A DNA stretch of 64,000 bases from CG2-30-36-16 sp964372115 (GCA_964372115.1 CAYJPN010000022.1:28187-92186); one strand, 5' to 3'; numbered from the stretch's first letter, positions 25,447 through 35,270 are shown. A program made the numbers and translations. The notes: generated by a model from the sequence alone, not told the origin.

Positions 25447-26403
25447 TTGCTCGAAAAAGTAAAAAAGAAAATATTAATTTCTCTTGCCTTCGCGGGCTTA
25501 GTTTATCTTGGGTTTACAATTTACGCCGATTTTAACAATGTGGCGGCAGCATTCAAAGCCTTTAGTTGGATTCTATTGCCGCTGCTTCTATTGCTTTCAT
25601 TTGCAAATTATGTTGTCCGTTTTCTAAAGTGGGACTATTACTTATCCATTTTAAAAGTTCCGGTAAAAAAAATAGATTCGTTTTATATTTTTATGTCCGG
25701 TTTAATTATGAGTGTTACTCCCGGTAAGTTCGGCGAAGTATTAAAAAGTTATCTTGTTAAACAAATATCAGGTACACCAATAAGTAAAACAGTGCCTATT
25801 ATTTTTGTTGAGCGTATAACTGATTTTGTATCTCTAATTCTTATAGCCGTTGCCGGCGCTTTTTCATTCGGATACGGTAAAGGAGTTGTTATTGCGGTAG
25901 GAATATTTTTTCTTCTTCTGCTTGTTGTACTAAGCAATAAAAATATTGCTTTGCCAATTATCGGACTTCTCGAAAAAATAAAATTCATTAGAAAATATAT
26001 TTCCAACATTCATCACGCATACGAAAGCAGCTACACCATGCTGCGCCCTCTCCCTCTATTTTATATGACGCTTTTAAGTTTGATTTCATGGTTTTTCGAA
26101 TGCTTGGGATATTATATAATTTTAATGAGTTTTAATATAGATGCAAGCATTTTTTGGTCGTCTTTTAGTTATGCTTTGGCTACTATCGTCGGGGCAATTA
26201 CAATGCTTCCGGGCGGGCTCGGAGTTACGGAAGGATCATTAACATTTTTACTTGTTGAAAAAGGTGCAACAAACGAAATTGCTGTTGCTTCAACCTTTAT
26301 AATTAGAATGGTAACATTATGGTTTGCAGTGCTTGTTGGAATAATCAGCGTTACTCTCTATCAGAAACGATTTGGAAAAATTGCGATTGAGACAGTTGAA
26401 TAA
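25447..26403 (+). CDS. YbhN/UPF0104-like lysylphosphatidylglycerol synthase membrane-domain protein
   Basis: 318-residue membrane protein with about eight helices, of the family that shares the flippase domain of MprF and includes YbhN. Typical segments are FLKWDYYLSIL, SGLIMSVTPGKFGEVLKSYLV and AITMLPGGLGVTEGSLTFLL. It probably moves a lipid or polyprenyl-linked substrate across the inner membrane. The start appears to be TTG at 25447, directly after the maf stop, with no intergenic gap. No synthase domain is attached. Confidence 0.85.
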   Translation: MLEKVKKKILISLAFAGLVYLGFTIYADFNNVAAAFKAFSWILLPLLLLLSFANYVVRFLKWDYYLSILKVPVKKIDSFYIFMSGLIMSVTPGKFGEVLKSYLVKQISGTPISKTVPIIFVERITDFVSLILIAVAGAFSFGYGKGVVIAVGIFFLLLLVVLSNKNIALPIIGLLEKIKFIRKYISNIHHAYESSYTMLRPLPLFYMTLLSLISWFFECLGYYIILMSFNIDASIFWSSFSYALATIVGAITMLPGGLGVTEGSLTFLLVEKGATNEIAVASTFIIRMVTLWFAVLVGIISVTLYQKRFGKIAIETVE

Positions 26404-26719
26404 AAATTATAAGCAGATAAAGCCGTATAACGGTTTTTGGAAACGCAATTTCAGACATCCAAATAATCAAATACAGCCGGTAAGGTCGCTTCGAAAGTTT
26501 TTATTTAGCAAGTTGGTTAAAGTGAAGAAATGTCTAAAAACAGAAATGTTTCTTAAATAATTGCTTAATCGTCTCCAAAACGTTTACAAAACCTCTCCAC
26601 TGTGAGAGGTTTTTCTTTTTTACACCATTATGCACTACTAATGCCAACATTTTCTTGATTTTCAAGCAGTGGGTACTTATATTTTAACTCCTGAAATAAA
26701 TGAAAGAAAGGAGTTGGGC
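26404..26719. other. Intergenic stretch with terminator signals
   Basis: No gene seen. A weak hairpin GCCGT-ATA-ACGGT followed by five T (26422-26438) may end the upstream operon. A stronger terminator sits at 26588. An in-frame extension of the YtxH gene to 26669 is not supported, because the Shine-Dalgarno lies at 26707-26713. Confidence 0.5.
26588..26619 (+). terminator. Rho-independent terminator
   Basis: AAAACCTCTC (26588-26597) and GAGAGGTTTT (26604-26613) form a perfect 10-bp stem with a 6-base loop and a T-rich tail. Confidence 0.85.
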
Positions 26720-27136
26720 ATGTCGAAAGAGAACAACATCAGTAAAGGCCTATTGATTGGTTTTTTAGCAGGCGGCGCTGTTGGAGCACTTATGGCTCTA
26801 TTGTACGCTCCCAAGAGCGGCAGAGAGCTTAGAAGCGATATCCGTGAAAAAGCTGATGAATATATGGACGAAGCTGAAAAGTATATAAGCGAAGCCCAGG
26901 GAAAAGCAAAAGAATTGATAAACGAAGGCAAAAAAAGAGGCGAAAAAATAATAGTTGATGCCAAAGCAAAGGCTGACGGATTATTGAAAGATGCCGAGAA
27001 AATTTTTACCGATGCTAAAGATAAAGCAGGTAACTATGTTGCTGACGGTAAAGGATCTTTGGAAACTGAAGCATCGAAATTAAAAAACGCTATAAAAGCC
27101 GGCGTTGACGTTTATAAAGAAACAAAAAATTCATAA
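26720..27136 (+). CDS. YtxH-like stress protein with amphipathic repeat tail
   Basis: 138-residue protein with one membrane helix near the N-terminus (GLLIGFLAGGAVGALMALLYAPKSGRELR, the YtxH signature) and a long charged helical tail with 11-residue-like KA/DA repeats (AEKYISEAQGKAKELINEGK and onward), like LEA or apolipoprotein helices. The start at ATG 26720 is decided by AAAGGAG just upstream. It is paired with a DUF948-like gene 16 bases downstream, a common arrangement in Gram-positive and Bacteroidota genomes. Exact role unknown; relatives are stress-induced. Confidence 0.85.
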   Translation: MSKENNISKGLLIGFLAGGAVGALMALLYAPKSGRELRSDIREKADEYMDEAEKYISEAQGKAKELINEGKKRGEKIIVDAKAKADGLLKDAEKIFTDAKDKAGNYVADGKGSLETEASKLKNAIKAGVDVYKETKNS

Positions 27137-27152
27137 GCGTTAGATCAGTTTT

Positions 27153-27536
27153 ATGCTATTCTCAGATATAATGTTAGGAATATTTTTGATGTCAGCCTCT
27201 GTCTTATGTTTGGCATTGGTTTTTTATATAAGAAAAATAACCAATTCCATTGGAAAGATTGAGGCTGATATCAGAGAATTAGCCAACGAAATGAAGCCGT
27301 TGATTCATTCTTATACGGAGTTAAGCGATAGAATTAATTATTTAACTGACGATGTCCAAAATGAAGTTAATAGCCTTCATGGCATAGTCGGCAATGTAAA
27401 AGAACGAATTGACGTAGTTTTAAAGTTAGAAGAAAAAGTGAGACGCGGAATTGAGGGGCCACTCTATGAGTTATCAAAAAATATTTCCGCTGTAATTAAT
27501 GGGGTAAATACGTTTTGGAATGCCTACAGAAAATAA
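27153..27536 (+). CDS. DUF948-like membrane-anchored coiled-coil protein
   Basis: 127-residue protein with one N-terminal membrane helix (about residues 5-25) followed by a heptad-rich soluble region: IGKIEADIRELANEMKPLIH and DDVQNEVNSLHGIVGNVKER. The pattern matches the DUF948 family, whose genes travel with YtxH genes as here. It is likely anchored in the inner membrane with a cytoplasmic or periplasmic coiled coil. No enzymatic motif is present. Confidence 0.75.
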   Translation: MLFSDIMLGIFLMSASVLCLALVFYIRKITNSIGKIEADIRELANEMKPLIHSYTELSDRINYLTDDVQNEVNSLHGIVGNVKERIDVVLKLEEKVRRGIEGPLYELSKNISAVINGVNTFWNAYRK

Positions 27537-27587
27537 TAAATTAATAACTAATTACCTTCATACCCTTAAGTCTAAGGAGGAAATCCC

Positions 27588-29681
27588 TTGAAAGAATACG
27601 AAGCTGGCGCAATAAGAAATATTGCGCTAATAGGTCATGGCGGAAGTGGAAAAACTTCCCTCTCAGAAATCTTGCTCTATACGGCGGGAGAAATAAACAG
27701 GATAGGCACAGTTGCAGAAGGCAACACAATCTCTGATTATTCTCCCAATGAAATAGAAAAACAAATTTCCATATCGACTTCTCTTCTGCATCTCGAATGG
27801 AAAAACTCAAAAATTAATATTCTCGATACACCCGGCTACGCTGATTTTATAGGCGATGTTAAAAGTGCAATGCGCGTTTCCGACACTGCTGTTTTATTAT
27901 TAAAAGCAGTTGAAGGAATTGAAGTTGGTACCGAGGCAACCGCAAAGTTTATTGAAGAGTATAACTTGCCCACCGCAATTGTAATAAATAAAATAGATAA
28001 CGAACACTCTAAATTTGAAGAGATTATTGGCAAAGCAAAAGAGAGAATTTCTGCCGGCGCAATTGCAGTAACTTATCCTTTGAATGAAGGGATAAATTTT
28101 GATACCGTGGTTGATATTGTTAAAATGAAAGCGTACAAATATGATGCGCCGGGGAGCAAAAAAGTTGAAGAGATTGATATCCCCGCAGACGCTTTGGATG
28201 CCGCTGAGTTATACAGAACTGAACTAATTGAAAAGGTTGCCGAAATTTCAGAAGAGCTGATGAATAAATATTTTGAAGATGGAACACTATCTGAAGAAGA
28301 TTTAACAAAAGGAATAAAAAAAGCTTTAATTAACAGAAGCCTTGTTCCTGTGTTTGCAGTATCGGCAACAAAAGGTATCGGGATGAACAATTTCTTGGAT
28401 TTTTCTACCGACTACTTCCCGAGTCCCGAAGACAGAATAGGTGAAGAAGCACAGTTAATGGATTCTGAAAACAAAGTTTTGGTTAAGCCCGATACAAAAG
28501 CAGAACCGGTAATGTTTATCTTTAAAATTATTTCTGAACAACACGTTGGAGAACTTTCTTTATTTAAAGTTTTCTCAGGTACTGTTCAAACCGGTTTGGA
28601 TATGCTCAATACGGCAAACAATAAAACCGAAAGATTGTCCCAGCTATCGGTACTTAACGGGCACAACCGTAAAGAAGCAGCTAAGTTACACGCAGGCGAT
28701 CTGGGAGCTGTAGTAAAACTCAAAGATTCGCACACTAATAATACTCTTGCTTCAAAAAATTTTACAGTAAAAATAAAACCCATCCAGTTTCCAGAAGCAG
28801 TTATAAGAGGAGCCATCATCCCCAAAGCTAAGGGAGATGAAGATAAAATTTCTGCCGGTCTCCATACTCTTCACGAAGAAGACCCGTCATTCAACGTCGC
28901 ATTCGATCCCGAAATATCCCAAACAATAATTTCAGGTCAGGGCGAACTTCAACTTTCCCTTGCAGTGAAAAGATTAAAAGAACGTTACAACGTTGAAGTA
29001 GATTTAGCCAAACCAAAAATTCCTTACCGCGAAACTATAAAAGGTGCGGTTGGAGATGTTGAATATAAACATAAAAAACAATCGGGTGGCAGAGGACAAT
29101 ACGGTCACGTTCACTTTAAAATGGAACCACTACAGCGTGGCACCGGCTTTGAATTTGTTGACGCAATAGTCGGTGGTGTTGTGCCGGGAAGATTTATTCC
29201 GGCTGTAGAAAAAGGAATCCAGGAAATAATGGCGCGCGGTGTTCTGTGCGGTTGTAAAGTTATAGATGTAAGAGTTACACTGTTTGATGGAACATATCAT
29301 AATGTTGATTCTGATGAAATGTCCTTCAAGTTAGCTGCCTCCCAGGGTTTCAAAAAAGGATTCCAGATGGCGAACCCATGCTTGCTTGAACCTATTTATG
29401 AAATTGAAGTTACTGTACCGGAAGAATTTATGGGTGATGTTATGGGTGATATTTCATCTAAACGCGGCAAAATTCTTGGTATGGAATCAGACGGACATTT
29501 CCAGCTTATTAAAGCTAATTTACCCCTCTCGGAACTTTACAAATATTCATCACATCTACGTAGTTTAACTTCCGGACGCGGCGTTCATAAACGCAAATTC
29601 TCTCATTATGAAGAGGTGCCGAAAGAAGTTGAAGCAAAGATTATTGAAGAGTACGAAAAATCGAGAGAAGAAGAAAAATAA
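27588..29681 (+). CDS. EF-G-like translational GTPase (second, divergent type)
   Basis: 697-residue protein with the full EF-G domain order: GTPase (P-loop GHGGSGKTSLSE, G3 DTPGYADF, G4 NKID), domain II, then domains III-V (YKHKKQSGGRGQYGHVHF, HNVDSDEMSFKLAASQGF, GDVMGDISSKRGKILGME). The P-loop differs from canonical EF-G (AHIDAGKTTT), which marks the EF-G-like subfamily (FusA2/EF-G2 type) and not the main translocase. The start is TTG at 27588 with AAGGAGG seven bases upstream. No rps or tuf genes are adjacent, consistent with a paralogue. Confidence 0.88.
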   Translation: MKEYEAGAIRNIALIGHGGSGKTSLSEILLYTAGEINRIGTVAEGNTISDYSPNEIEKQISISTSLLHLEWKNSKINILDTPGYADFIGDVKSAMRVSDTAVLLLKAVEGIEVGTEATAKFIEEYNLPTAIVINKIDNEHSKFEEIIGKAKERISAGAIAVTYPLNEGINFDTVVDIVKMKAYKYDAPGSKKVEEIDIPADALDAAELYRTELIEKVAEISEELMNKYFEDGTLSEEDLTKGIKKALINRSLVPVFAVSATKGIGMNNFLDFSTDYFPSPEDRIGEEAQLMDSENKVLVKPDTKAEPVMFIFKIISEQHVGELSLFKVFSGTVQTGLDMLNTANNKTERLSQLSVLNGHNRKEAAKLHAGDLGAVVKLKDSHTNNTLASKNFTVKIKPIQFPEAVIRGAIIPKAKGDEDKISAGLHTLHEEDPSFNVAFDPEISQTIISGQGELQLSLAVKRLKERYNVEVDLAKPKIPYRETIKGAVGDVEYKHKKQSGGRGQYGHVHFKMEPLQRGTGFEFVDAIVGGVVPGRFIPAVEKGIQEIMARGVLCGCKVIDVRVTLFDGTYHNVDSDEMSFKLAASQGFKKGFQMANPCLLEPIYEIEVTVPEEFMGDVMGDISSKRGKILGMESDGHFQLIKANLPLSELYKYSSHLRSLTSGRGVHKRKFSHYEEVPKEVEAKIIEEYEKSREEEK

Positions 29682-29702
29682 TATTATCATATAAATTACT
29701 TA

Positions 29703-29730
29703 AGGCGGAAGAATTCTTCCGCTTTTTTTT
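29703..29730 (+). terminator. Rho-independent terminator of the EF-G-like gene
   Basis: GCGGAAGAATTCTTCCGC (29705-29722) is a perfect 18-base palindrome followed by eight T. The next gene's Shine-Dalgarno (GAAGAGG) follows at once. Confidence 0.88.
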
Positions 29731-29741
29731 GAAGAGGTCAT

Positions 29742-30239
29742 ATGGATAAATTATGGTCGCCTTGGCGTTCAAAATATATTGAATCGTTTAATAAAGATTC
29801 CGGCAGCGGATGTATATTTTGCGATATGCAAAAGTTATCAGTTAAGGATAATGATAATTTGCTCGTAGATAAAGATGAGTTCACTTTTACGGTGCTTAAT
29901 TTATATCCTTATAACAACGGGCATCTAATGGTAGTGCCTTATCGTCACACAAATGTGTTTGAAAGTTTATCAGAAAATGAAAGCAGCGAAGTAATGAAAA
30001 AACTCCAAACTGCTTCTGCCGCATTAACAAAAATATATAAGCCGCAGGGCTTCAACATCGGGGCTAATCTTGGACAGGTAAGCGGCGCCGGGATTCACGA
30101 GCATTTACATTTTCATATAGTTCCACGCTGGAATGGCGATACCAACTTTATGCCGGTGCTCGGTGAAGTAAAAATAATTTCTCAAGATTTGCTCGAAACA
30201 AAAGAAAAACTTATTGAGGCATACAAAGAGCTAAAATGA
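29742..30239 (+). CDS. HIT-family nucleotide hydrolase/phosphorylase
   Basis: 165-residue histidine-triad protein. The catalytic motif is HEHLHFHIVPRW (H-x-H-x-H). The N-terminal MDKLWSPWRSKYI and CIFCDM zinc-binding cysteines, and the NLYPYNNGHLMVVPYRHT strand, match the Ap4A phosphorylase-like HIT subgroup common in Bacteroidota and Actinobacteria. It is likely to cleave dinucleoside polyphosphates or AMP conjugates. It overlaps the start of the next lipoprotein gene by 4 bases. Confidence 0.92.
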   Translation: MDKLWSPWRSKYIESFNKDSGSGCIFCDMQKLSVKDNDNLLVDKDEFTFTVLNLYPYNNGHLMVVPYRHTNVFESLSENESSEVMKKLQTASAALTKIYKPQGFNIGANLGQVSGAGIHEHLHFHIVPRWNGDTNFMPVLGEVKIISQDLLETKEKLIEAYKELK

Positions 30240-30988
30240 AAAAAATTATAAAAAAGCTTTTATTTTCTACTTTGTTATTGTTCGTGACCGCTATTATTAG
30301 TTTTAGTACCGGCTGTTCCTCAAGTGAAAAAACCACGAAGGAAAAAAAGAGGGTGGAAGACAAAACCATTGAACTAAAACCTCTAAAAAATCTTGATGAA
30401 ATTGAGCGCGAATACATTTCCGCTTCGAAAATAATAAGCATTGAAAAAATTCAATTTGATTATGATAAGAGTGGAAAACCGTCAAACCGTGAAAAGCTGT
30501 CGAAAGTAATTTACAATTCAAATGGGCTTCAAAAAGAAACTATAATATTTGACAAAAAAGAAAATATAGATTACCGGTATGTTTATAAATATGAGCAAAA
30601 CCGAAGGGTACAAACTTTGCGTTATAACAGTAAAGACATGCTGGACAAAAAATACACTTATGAATACAATTCATCCGGCAACAAAATCCGTTCGGAGCGC
30701 TATTCCGAAAAAGGAATTTTAGAAAAATACTATTTGTATGAATACAATGATGAGGGATATTTAGTAAAAGACACCTGGTACGATAAAAGCGGAACAATGG
30801 AGTATATGATAAAATATAGTTATGATAGTAATGGGCGAAAAGAGTTTTCTTACAGTTTTGATGCGGAACTTAACCAAGTAGCAAAATATCGTTTCAGATA
30901 TGATGAGAAAAACAATCTAATTGAAGAAACAAGGTACGGAGGGGATGATACTCCGGTAGGTATAATTCAATACGTATATTATCATTAG
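30236..30988 (+). CDS. Lipoprotein with YD-like tyrosine-rich strand repeats
   Basis: 250-residue exported lipoprotein: signal peptide with lipobox STGC (Cys near residue 27), then a charged linker. About six 20-residue repeats follow of the form KYTYEYNSSGNKIRSERYSE, YLYEYNDEGYLVKDTWYD, YSYDSNGRKEF and FRYDEKNNLIEETRYGG. These resemble the YD/RHS-type beta-strand repeats also seen in MORN-like envelope proteins. No catalytic motif is visible. It is translationally coupled to the HIT gene (ATGA overlap), with no obvious functional link. Confidence 0.72.
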   Translation: MKKIIKKLLFSTLLLFVTAIISFSTGCSSSEKTTKEKKRVEDKTIELKPLKNLDEIEREYISASKIISIEKIQFDYDKSGKPSNREKLSKVIYNSNGLQKETIIFDKKENIDYRYVYKYEQNRRVQTLRYNSKDMLDKKYTYEYNSSGNKIRSERYSEKGILEKYYLYEYNDEGYLVKDTWYDKSGTMEYMIKYSYDSNGRKEFSYSFDAELNQVAKYRFRYDEKNNLIEETRYGGDDTPVGIIQYVYYH

Positions 30989-31082
30989 AATTGTAACACT
31001 TTTTTTCAAAAAAGTTTAACAAGATCACAAAAATTATTGCATAACGCGTAACTAAGTATTATTTTTGTTCCTCAAAATTTTT

Positions 31083-31156
31083 GGGCCCATAGCTCAGTTG
31101 GTTAGAGCATCTGACTCATAATCAGAGGGTCGGTGGTTCAAGTCCATCTGGGCCCA
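31083..31156 (+). tRNA. tRNA with CAU anticodon, probably tRNA-Ile2
   Basis: GGGCCCATAGCTCAG with D arm, anticodon arm TCTGA-CTCATAA-TCAGA giving CAU, T arm GGTGG-TTCAAGT-CCATC, acceptor TGGGCCC and discriminator A. It is 74 bases; CCA is not encoded. It is not an initiator (acceptor fully paired). The acceptor and T-arm region resembles tRNA-Ile, so the lysidine-modified Ile2 type is favoured over elongator Met, but sequence alone does not settle it. Confidence 0.88.
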
Positions 31157-31159
31157 CAC

Positions 31160-31194
31160 AAAGTGCGAATATCGAAAGAATTCGCACTTTTTTT
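31160..31194 (+). terminator. Terminator after the CAU tRNA
   Basis: AAAGTGCGAA (31160-31169) and TTCGCACTTT (31181-31190) pair perfectly over 10 bp and are followed by more T. Confidence 0.85.
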
Positions 31195-31613
31195 ATGCCC
31201 GTAAATTCGACGAATCCCCACACTAACCTATAATGCCCTATATTATCGATTGTTTTGTTTTAGTAGCCTAAAGGTCAAGTTACTCTCTGGCGTGTTATCC
31301 GATTCACTGTATCTTGCGTATTAGTTTTCAACAAATCGGTTAGGAATCATTTTTTATGAGAAATTATAATCGCTACATTTGCAAGCGAGGTGAGGAATCT
31401 TGTGAATCTACAACTGGGGAATTATGTGGCTGTTGACATATAGAACCTCATTATTAATGAAGAGATACATTTTAATGCAATAAACCGACTATATGAACCG
31501 ATAATCAGACAAATAAGCCATTCCACAAAATAAATAGCGATTTGTTAAAATATTATTGCTTATTTTTTGCTAAGCAAATTTTGTCGAACCACCTTGCAAA
31601 TAGATTAAACAAA
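31195..31613. other. Upstream region of the sensor-activator gene
   Basis: About 420 bases with no gene. An in-frame extension of the next gene to 31542 is not supported. I see no sigma54 signature and no convincing sigma70 hexamers. The stretch TTAATGCAATAAACCGACTA (from 31471) recurs with two changes at about 41301, upstream of the hydrolase gene at 41444. Confidence 0.4.
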
Positions 31614-34600
31614 ATGAAAATATTTATTCAGTCAAAAATCATTTTAATTATATTTTGCTTTTTCTGCTTTTCAACCTTACAATTTAATTCATATGCTCAG
31701 TCATATGAGACTATGCCTTTGACATTTAAGATACTTAATGTTTCTGATGGACTTTCACAGGGTTCGGTTATATGTTCTTTCCAGGATTCCCAAGGTTTTA
31801 TATGGTTTGGAACTCAATATGGTCTAAATCGTTATGATGGTTATAATTTTAAAGTTTATCTAAATAATTCATCAGATACTTCAAGTATTACTTCAAATTA
31901 TATAATTTCAATTGCTGAAGATAATGTCGGAGATTTGTGGATTGCCACAAGCTCGGGACTTAACAGGTATGATCGTAAAAGAAAACTATTCCAACAATTT
32001 GTTTATGATTCAACCAACAACAATTCAATAAGCTCTAACGCAATTTCATCAGTAGTTGTAGATAATAATGGCAATCTTTGGATAGGCACTGATTCCGGTG
32101 GACTTAATTATCTTAACCTTGAGGAGAAGGATTCCATAGGTTTGAAATTTGCTCATTTCAGGCATAGATATGATAATATAAATTCTTTAAACAGCAACAT
32201 CATCAGAAGTTTGTTTAAAGATAGTAAAGGGAGAATCTGGATTGGTACGGATAGAGGATTAGAACTTTTGGTGGACCAGAATAAAGGTGTCTTCCAGCAA
32301 ATAATTAAAATGAAAAATCAAGATAAAATTCTGGCAACAAACATTTTTACAATTAATGAAGACGATCTTGGAAGAATATTAATCGGAACATCGACCGGAC
32401 TTTATGCTGTTGAAGAGCAGCTTGATCGATCATATTTAATAGATGAATATTTTTCACCAGATTTGATGAGACGAATTGGCTCTGTGATTGCTATAGGAAA
32501 AGATGATTCAGGTAATTTATGGATAGGTACAGATGGTAATGGTATGTATTTATGGAATAAAAACGACCATCTGTTATCAAAAATATTTGATAAAGACAGA
32601 TCACTGAAATTTGATGATATCACTATCCATTCTATATTATCTGATAGATCGAATGTGGTATGGATGGGAACCAAAGGAGGACTGTTAAAGAGAAGCAAAA
32701 ACAATAATTTCTTTGATAAGTATATGCACCTAACTTGGGATGAGAAAAGCTTGTCTGATGATATAGTATTGTCTGTTTTGGAAGATGATGATAAAAACAT
32801 TTGGTTAGGAACTGTAACTGGTATTGATATATTCAATCCTGTGCGTAATGATTTCAAAAACATTACACTTGTAAATAACAAAGGACAAATCCTGAACGAT
32901 CGGGAAATTAAAAGTATTTATCAGGATCGGGACGGTGTGATTTGGGTAGGTACAGTATGGGATGGACTTTATAAAATTCCAAAACAAGCAAGCAATTCTG
33001 TTATTTATCCCGCAACTAATTATTGGATTGGCACTTCATCTGATAGAAACGTTGTCAGATATACAATTTTCAAAATATATGAAGATAGATGGGGAAACTT
33101 ATGGCTGGCTACCACCGATGGTATAAAAATATTTAATAAATCGGATGGAAAGGTTTTAAGTCTTGGGAGTATGGTAACCGGTAAGATAATGCCACCGGAA
33201 GGTTTCGTTTTTGATATTTATTCATCACCCTCAGATGAAAACATTGTTTGGGCTGGCACTGATTCTCAAGGGTTATTTAAATTTATCCTTGGAAAAAACG
33301 AAAATGAAATTTTCTGTGCCGCAAAATTTCAACCCTTGCAGTTTAAAGAAATAAAAACAAGTTCTGTTAGTGTAAGAACAATTTTTGAGGATAGTAATAA
33401 AAGAATTTGGATTGGTACGCTTAACTCTGGTCTATATCTTTTTAATAGGGATTCTACTATTACTAATTATAATGTTTCGCATGGATTAAGCAGCAATTTT
33501 ATTACAGGAATTCTTGAAGATGATCTCGGATATTTATGGATTAGCACCATCTCTGGTTTATGCCGCTTTGATACACAATCAAATGAATTTATGAATTTTA
33601 ACTCTAATGATGGTATTCAGGGGGATGAATTTAATGGCGGATCTTTTTTGAAGAGCAGATCGGGTGATTTATACTTTGGTGGAACAAATGGATTTACTGT
33701 TGTACATCCTGAGAAGGTGCAAAAGAATTTAGTAATTCCACAGATCGTCATTACTGATATTCAACTTTTTAATAAATCAATATTTAGTAAAGATTTTAGT
33801 TTCAACAAATACGTGTCGAAGACTTTTAGTGATATAGATGAGGCGCTTAATTTTCCATATGATCAGAATGTTTTAAGCTTTGAATTCGCCGCCTTACATT
33901 ATGTGAATCCATCTGCAAACAGATACGCATATATGCTGGAGGGAGTGGATACAACCTGGAATTATTTATCACAGCCCAGAATAGTAACGTACGCTCATCT
34001 TCCACCGGGGACGTATATATTCAAAGTGAAAGGTTCAAACAATAATAATATCTGGAACCAGGAGGGAGTGTCTGTGCAGTTTATTATATCTCCACCATTC
34101 TGGAGTACCTGGTGGTTTAGAATTATTATATTAATGATTGTTAGCGCCCTACTTGTAACTTTATACAGGAAAAAAGTCAATACAATTGAACAAAAGAAAA
34201 AAAATCTTGAAGAGCAGGTCAGAGAAAAATCAGAAGCTGAAAAAAGAACACGGGAGATATTATCGGAGGTTGAGATCCTGAAAGCAAAATTAGAAAATGA
34301 AAACATTTATTTGAAAGATGAAATTAAGCTGGTTCATAATTTTGAAAATATAATTAGTGTGAGCGAATCAGTCAAAAAAGTTTTGAGCAGAGTTGAGCAG
34401 GTTGCATCTGTAAATACGACCGTGTTAATTCTTGGAGAATCGGGAACTGGCAAAGAGTTATTAGCCCGGGCAATTCACAATTTAAGTACACGCAAAAGCA
34501 GACCATTGATAAAAGTTGATTGTTCTACACTGCCTTCTAATTTAATAGAAAGCGAATTATTTGGGCACGAAAAAGGAGCATTCACCGGTGCGATTAACAG

Positions 34601-35270
34601 GAAACTTGGAAGATTTGAATTAGCTGATGGCGGGACCATCTTTTTAGATGAGATAGGTGAGCTATCGCTTGAGATGCAGATGAAATTGTTAAGAATTTTG
34701 CAGGAAGGAGAATTTGAGCGAGTGGGTTCAGTAATATCAAAAAAGGTTGATGTTAGAATAATTTCAGCTACAAACCGTAATTTGGAGAATGCTGTTCAGC
34801 AAGGAACTTTTAGAGAAGATCTTTATTATAGACTAAACGTATTTCCAATCAAACTTCCCCCATTAAGAGAACGAAGAGAAGATATTCCTTATTTAGTAAA
34901 TCATTTTATTTCCAAACATTCAGTAAAAGCGGGAAAAAAATTCATTACAATAAATCCAAGAATTATGGAAGAGTTGATACAATATAATTGGCTGGGAAAT
35001 ATTCGAGAACTCGAGAATGTGATTGAGAGGGCTGTAATAGTCAGTTCTTCTGGAAAATTGACCCTTGAAAACTCACTAGAAAATCCAAAGGAGAACCATA
35101 ATAATAATGCTGCAAAAACTTTGGAAGAAATAGAAAAACTGCATATAATGAAAATACTTGGAACAACTGATTGGCGCATAAGTGGTGAAAAGGGTGCTGC
35201 AAAAATTTTAGGATTAAAACCTACAACTCTAGAATATAGAATGAGAAAGCTTGGAATAGTAAGAAGATAA
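31614..35270 (+). CDS. Membrane one-component sensor: periplasmic double propeller fused to sigma54 activator
   Basis: 1218 residues. The start is ATG at 31614, directly before the signal/anchor helix (MKIFIQSKIILIIFCFFCFS). About 14 Reg_prop repeats (pattern DxxGxxWIGTxxGLxxY) fill residues 35-750, enough for two seven-bladed propellers. Then come a Y_Y_Y domain (YAYMLEGVDTTW, about 760-825), one membrane helix (832-851) and a coiled coil (852-905). The output is a sigma54 AAA+ domain (Walker A GESGTGKE 941-948, loop GAFTGA 988-993, Walker B GGTIFLDEIGE near 1010). A Fis-type HTH closes it (AAKILGLKPTTLEYRMRKLG). There is no histidine kinase, receiver or phospho-acceptor. An external ligand would therefore act through the membrane on transcription directly. 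The sigma54 promoter and palindromes just downstream are the likely target. Confidence 0.92.
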   Translation: MKIFIQSKIILIIFCFFCFSTLQFNSYAQSYETMPLTFKILNVSDGLSQGSVICSFQDSQGFIWFGTQYGLNRYDGYNFKVYLNNSSDTSSITSNYIISIAEDNVGDLWIATSSGLNRYDRKRKLFQQFVYDSTNNNSISSNAISSVVVDNNGNLWIGTDSGGLNYLNLEEKDSIGLKFAHFRHRYDNINSLNSNIIRSLFKDSKGRIWIGTDRGLELLVDQNKGVFQQIIKMKNQDKILATNIFTINEDDLGRILIGTSTGLYAVEEQLDRSYLIDEYFSPDLMRRIGSVIAIGKDDSGNLWIGTDGNGMYLWNKNDHLLSKIFDKDRSLKFDDITIHSILSDRSNVVWMGTKGGLLKRSKNNNFFDKYMHLTWDEKSLSDDIVLSVLEDDDKNIWLGTVTGIDIFNPVRNDFKNITLVNNKGQILNDREIKSIYQDRDGVIWVGTVWDGLYKIPKQASNSVIYPATNYWIGTSSDRNVVRYTIFKIYEDRWGNLWLATTDGIKIFNKSDGKVLSLGSMVTGKIMPPEGFVFDIYSSPSDENIVWAGTDSQGLFKFILGKNENEIFCAAKFQPLQFKEIKTSSVSVRTIFEDSNKRIWIGTLNSGLYLFNRDSTITNYNVSHGLSSNFITGILEDDLGYLWISTISGLCRFDTQSNEFMNFNSNDGIQGDEFNGGSFLKSRSGDLYFGGTNGFTVVHPEKVQKNLVIPQIVITDIQLFNKSIFSKDFSFNKYVSKTFSDIDEALNFPYDQNVLSFEFAALHYVNPSANRYAYMLEGVDTTWNYLSQPRIVTYAHLPPGTYIFKVKGSNNNNIWNQEGVSVQFIISPPFWSTWWFRIIILMIVSALLVTLYRKKVNTIEQKKKNLEEQVREKSEAEKRTREILSEVEILKAKLENENIYLKDEIKLVHNFENIISVSESVKKVLSRVEQVASVNTTVLILGESGTGKELLARAIHNLSTRKSRPLIKVDCSTLPSNLIESELFGHEKGAFTGAINRKLGRFELADGGTIFLDEIGELSLEMQMKLLRILQEGEFERVGSVISKKVDVRIISATNRNLENAVQQGTFREDLYYRLNVFPIKLPPLRERREDIPYLVNHFISKHSVKAGKKFITINPRIMEELIQYNWLGNIRELENVIERAVIVSSSGKLTLENSLENPKENHNNNAAKTLEEIEKLHIMKILGTTDWRISGEKGAAKILGLKPTTLEYRMRKLGIVRR

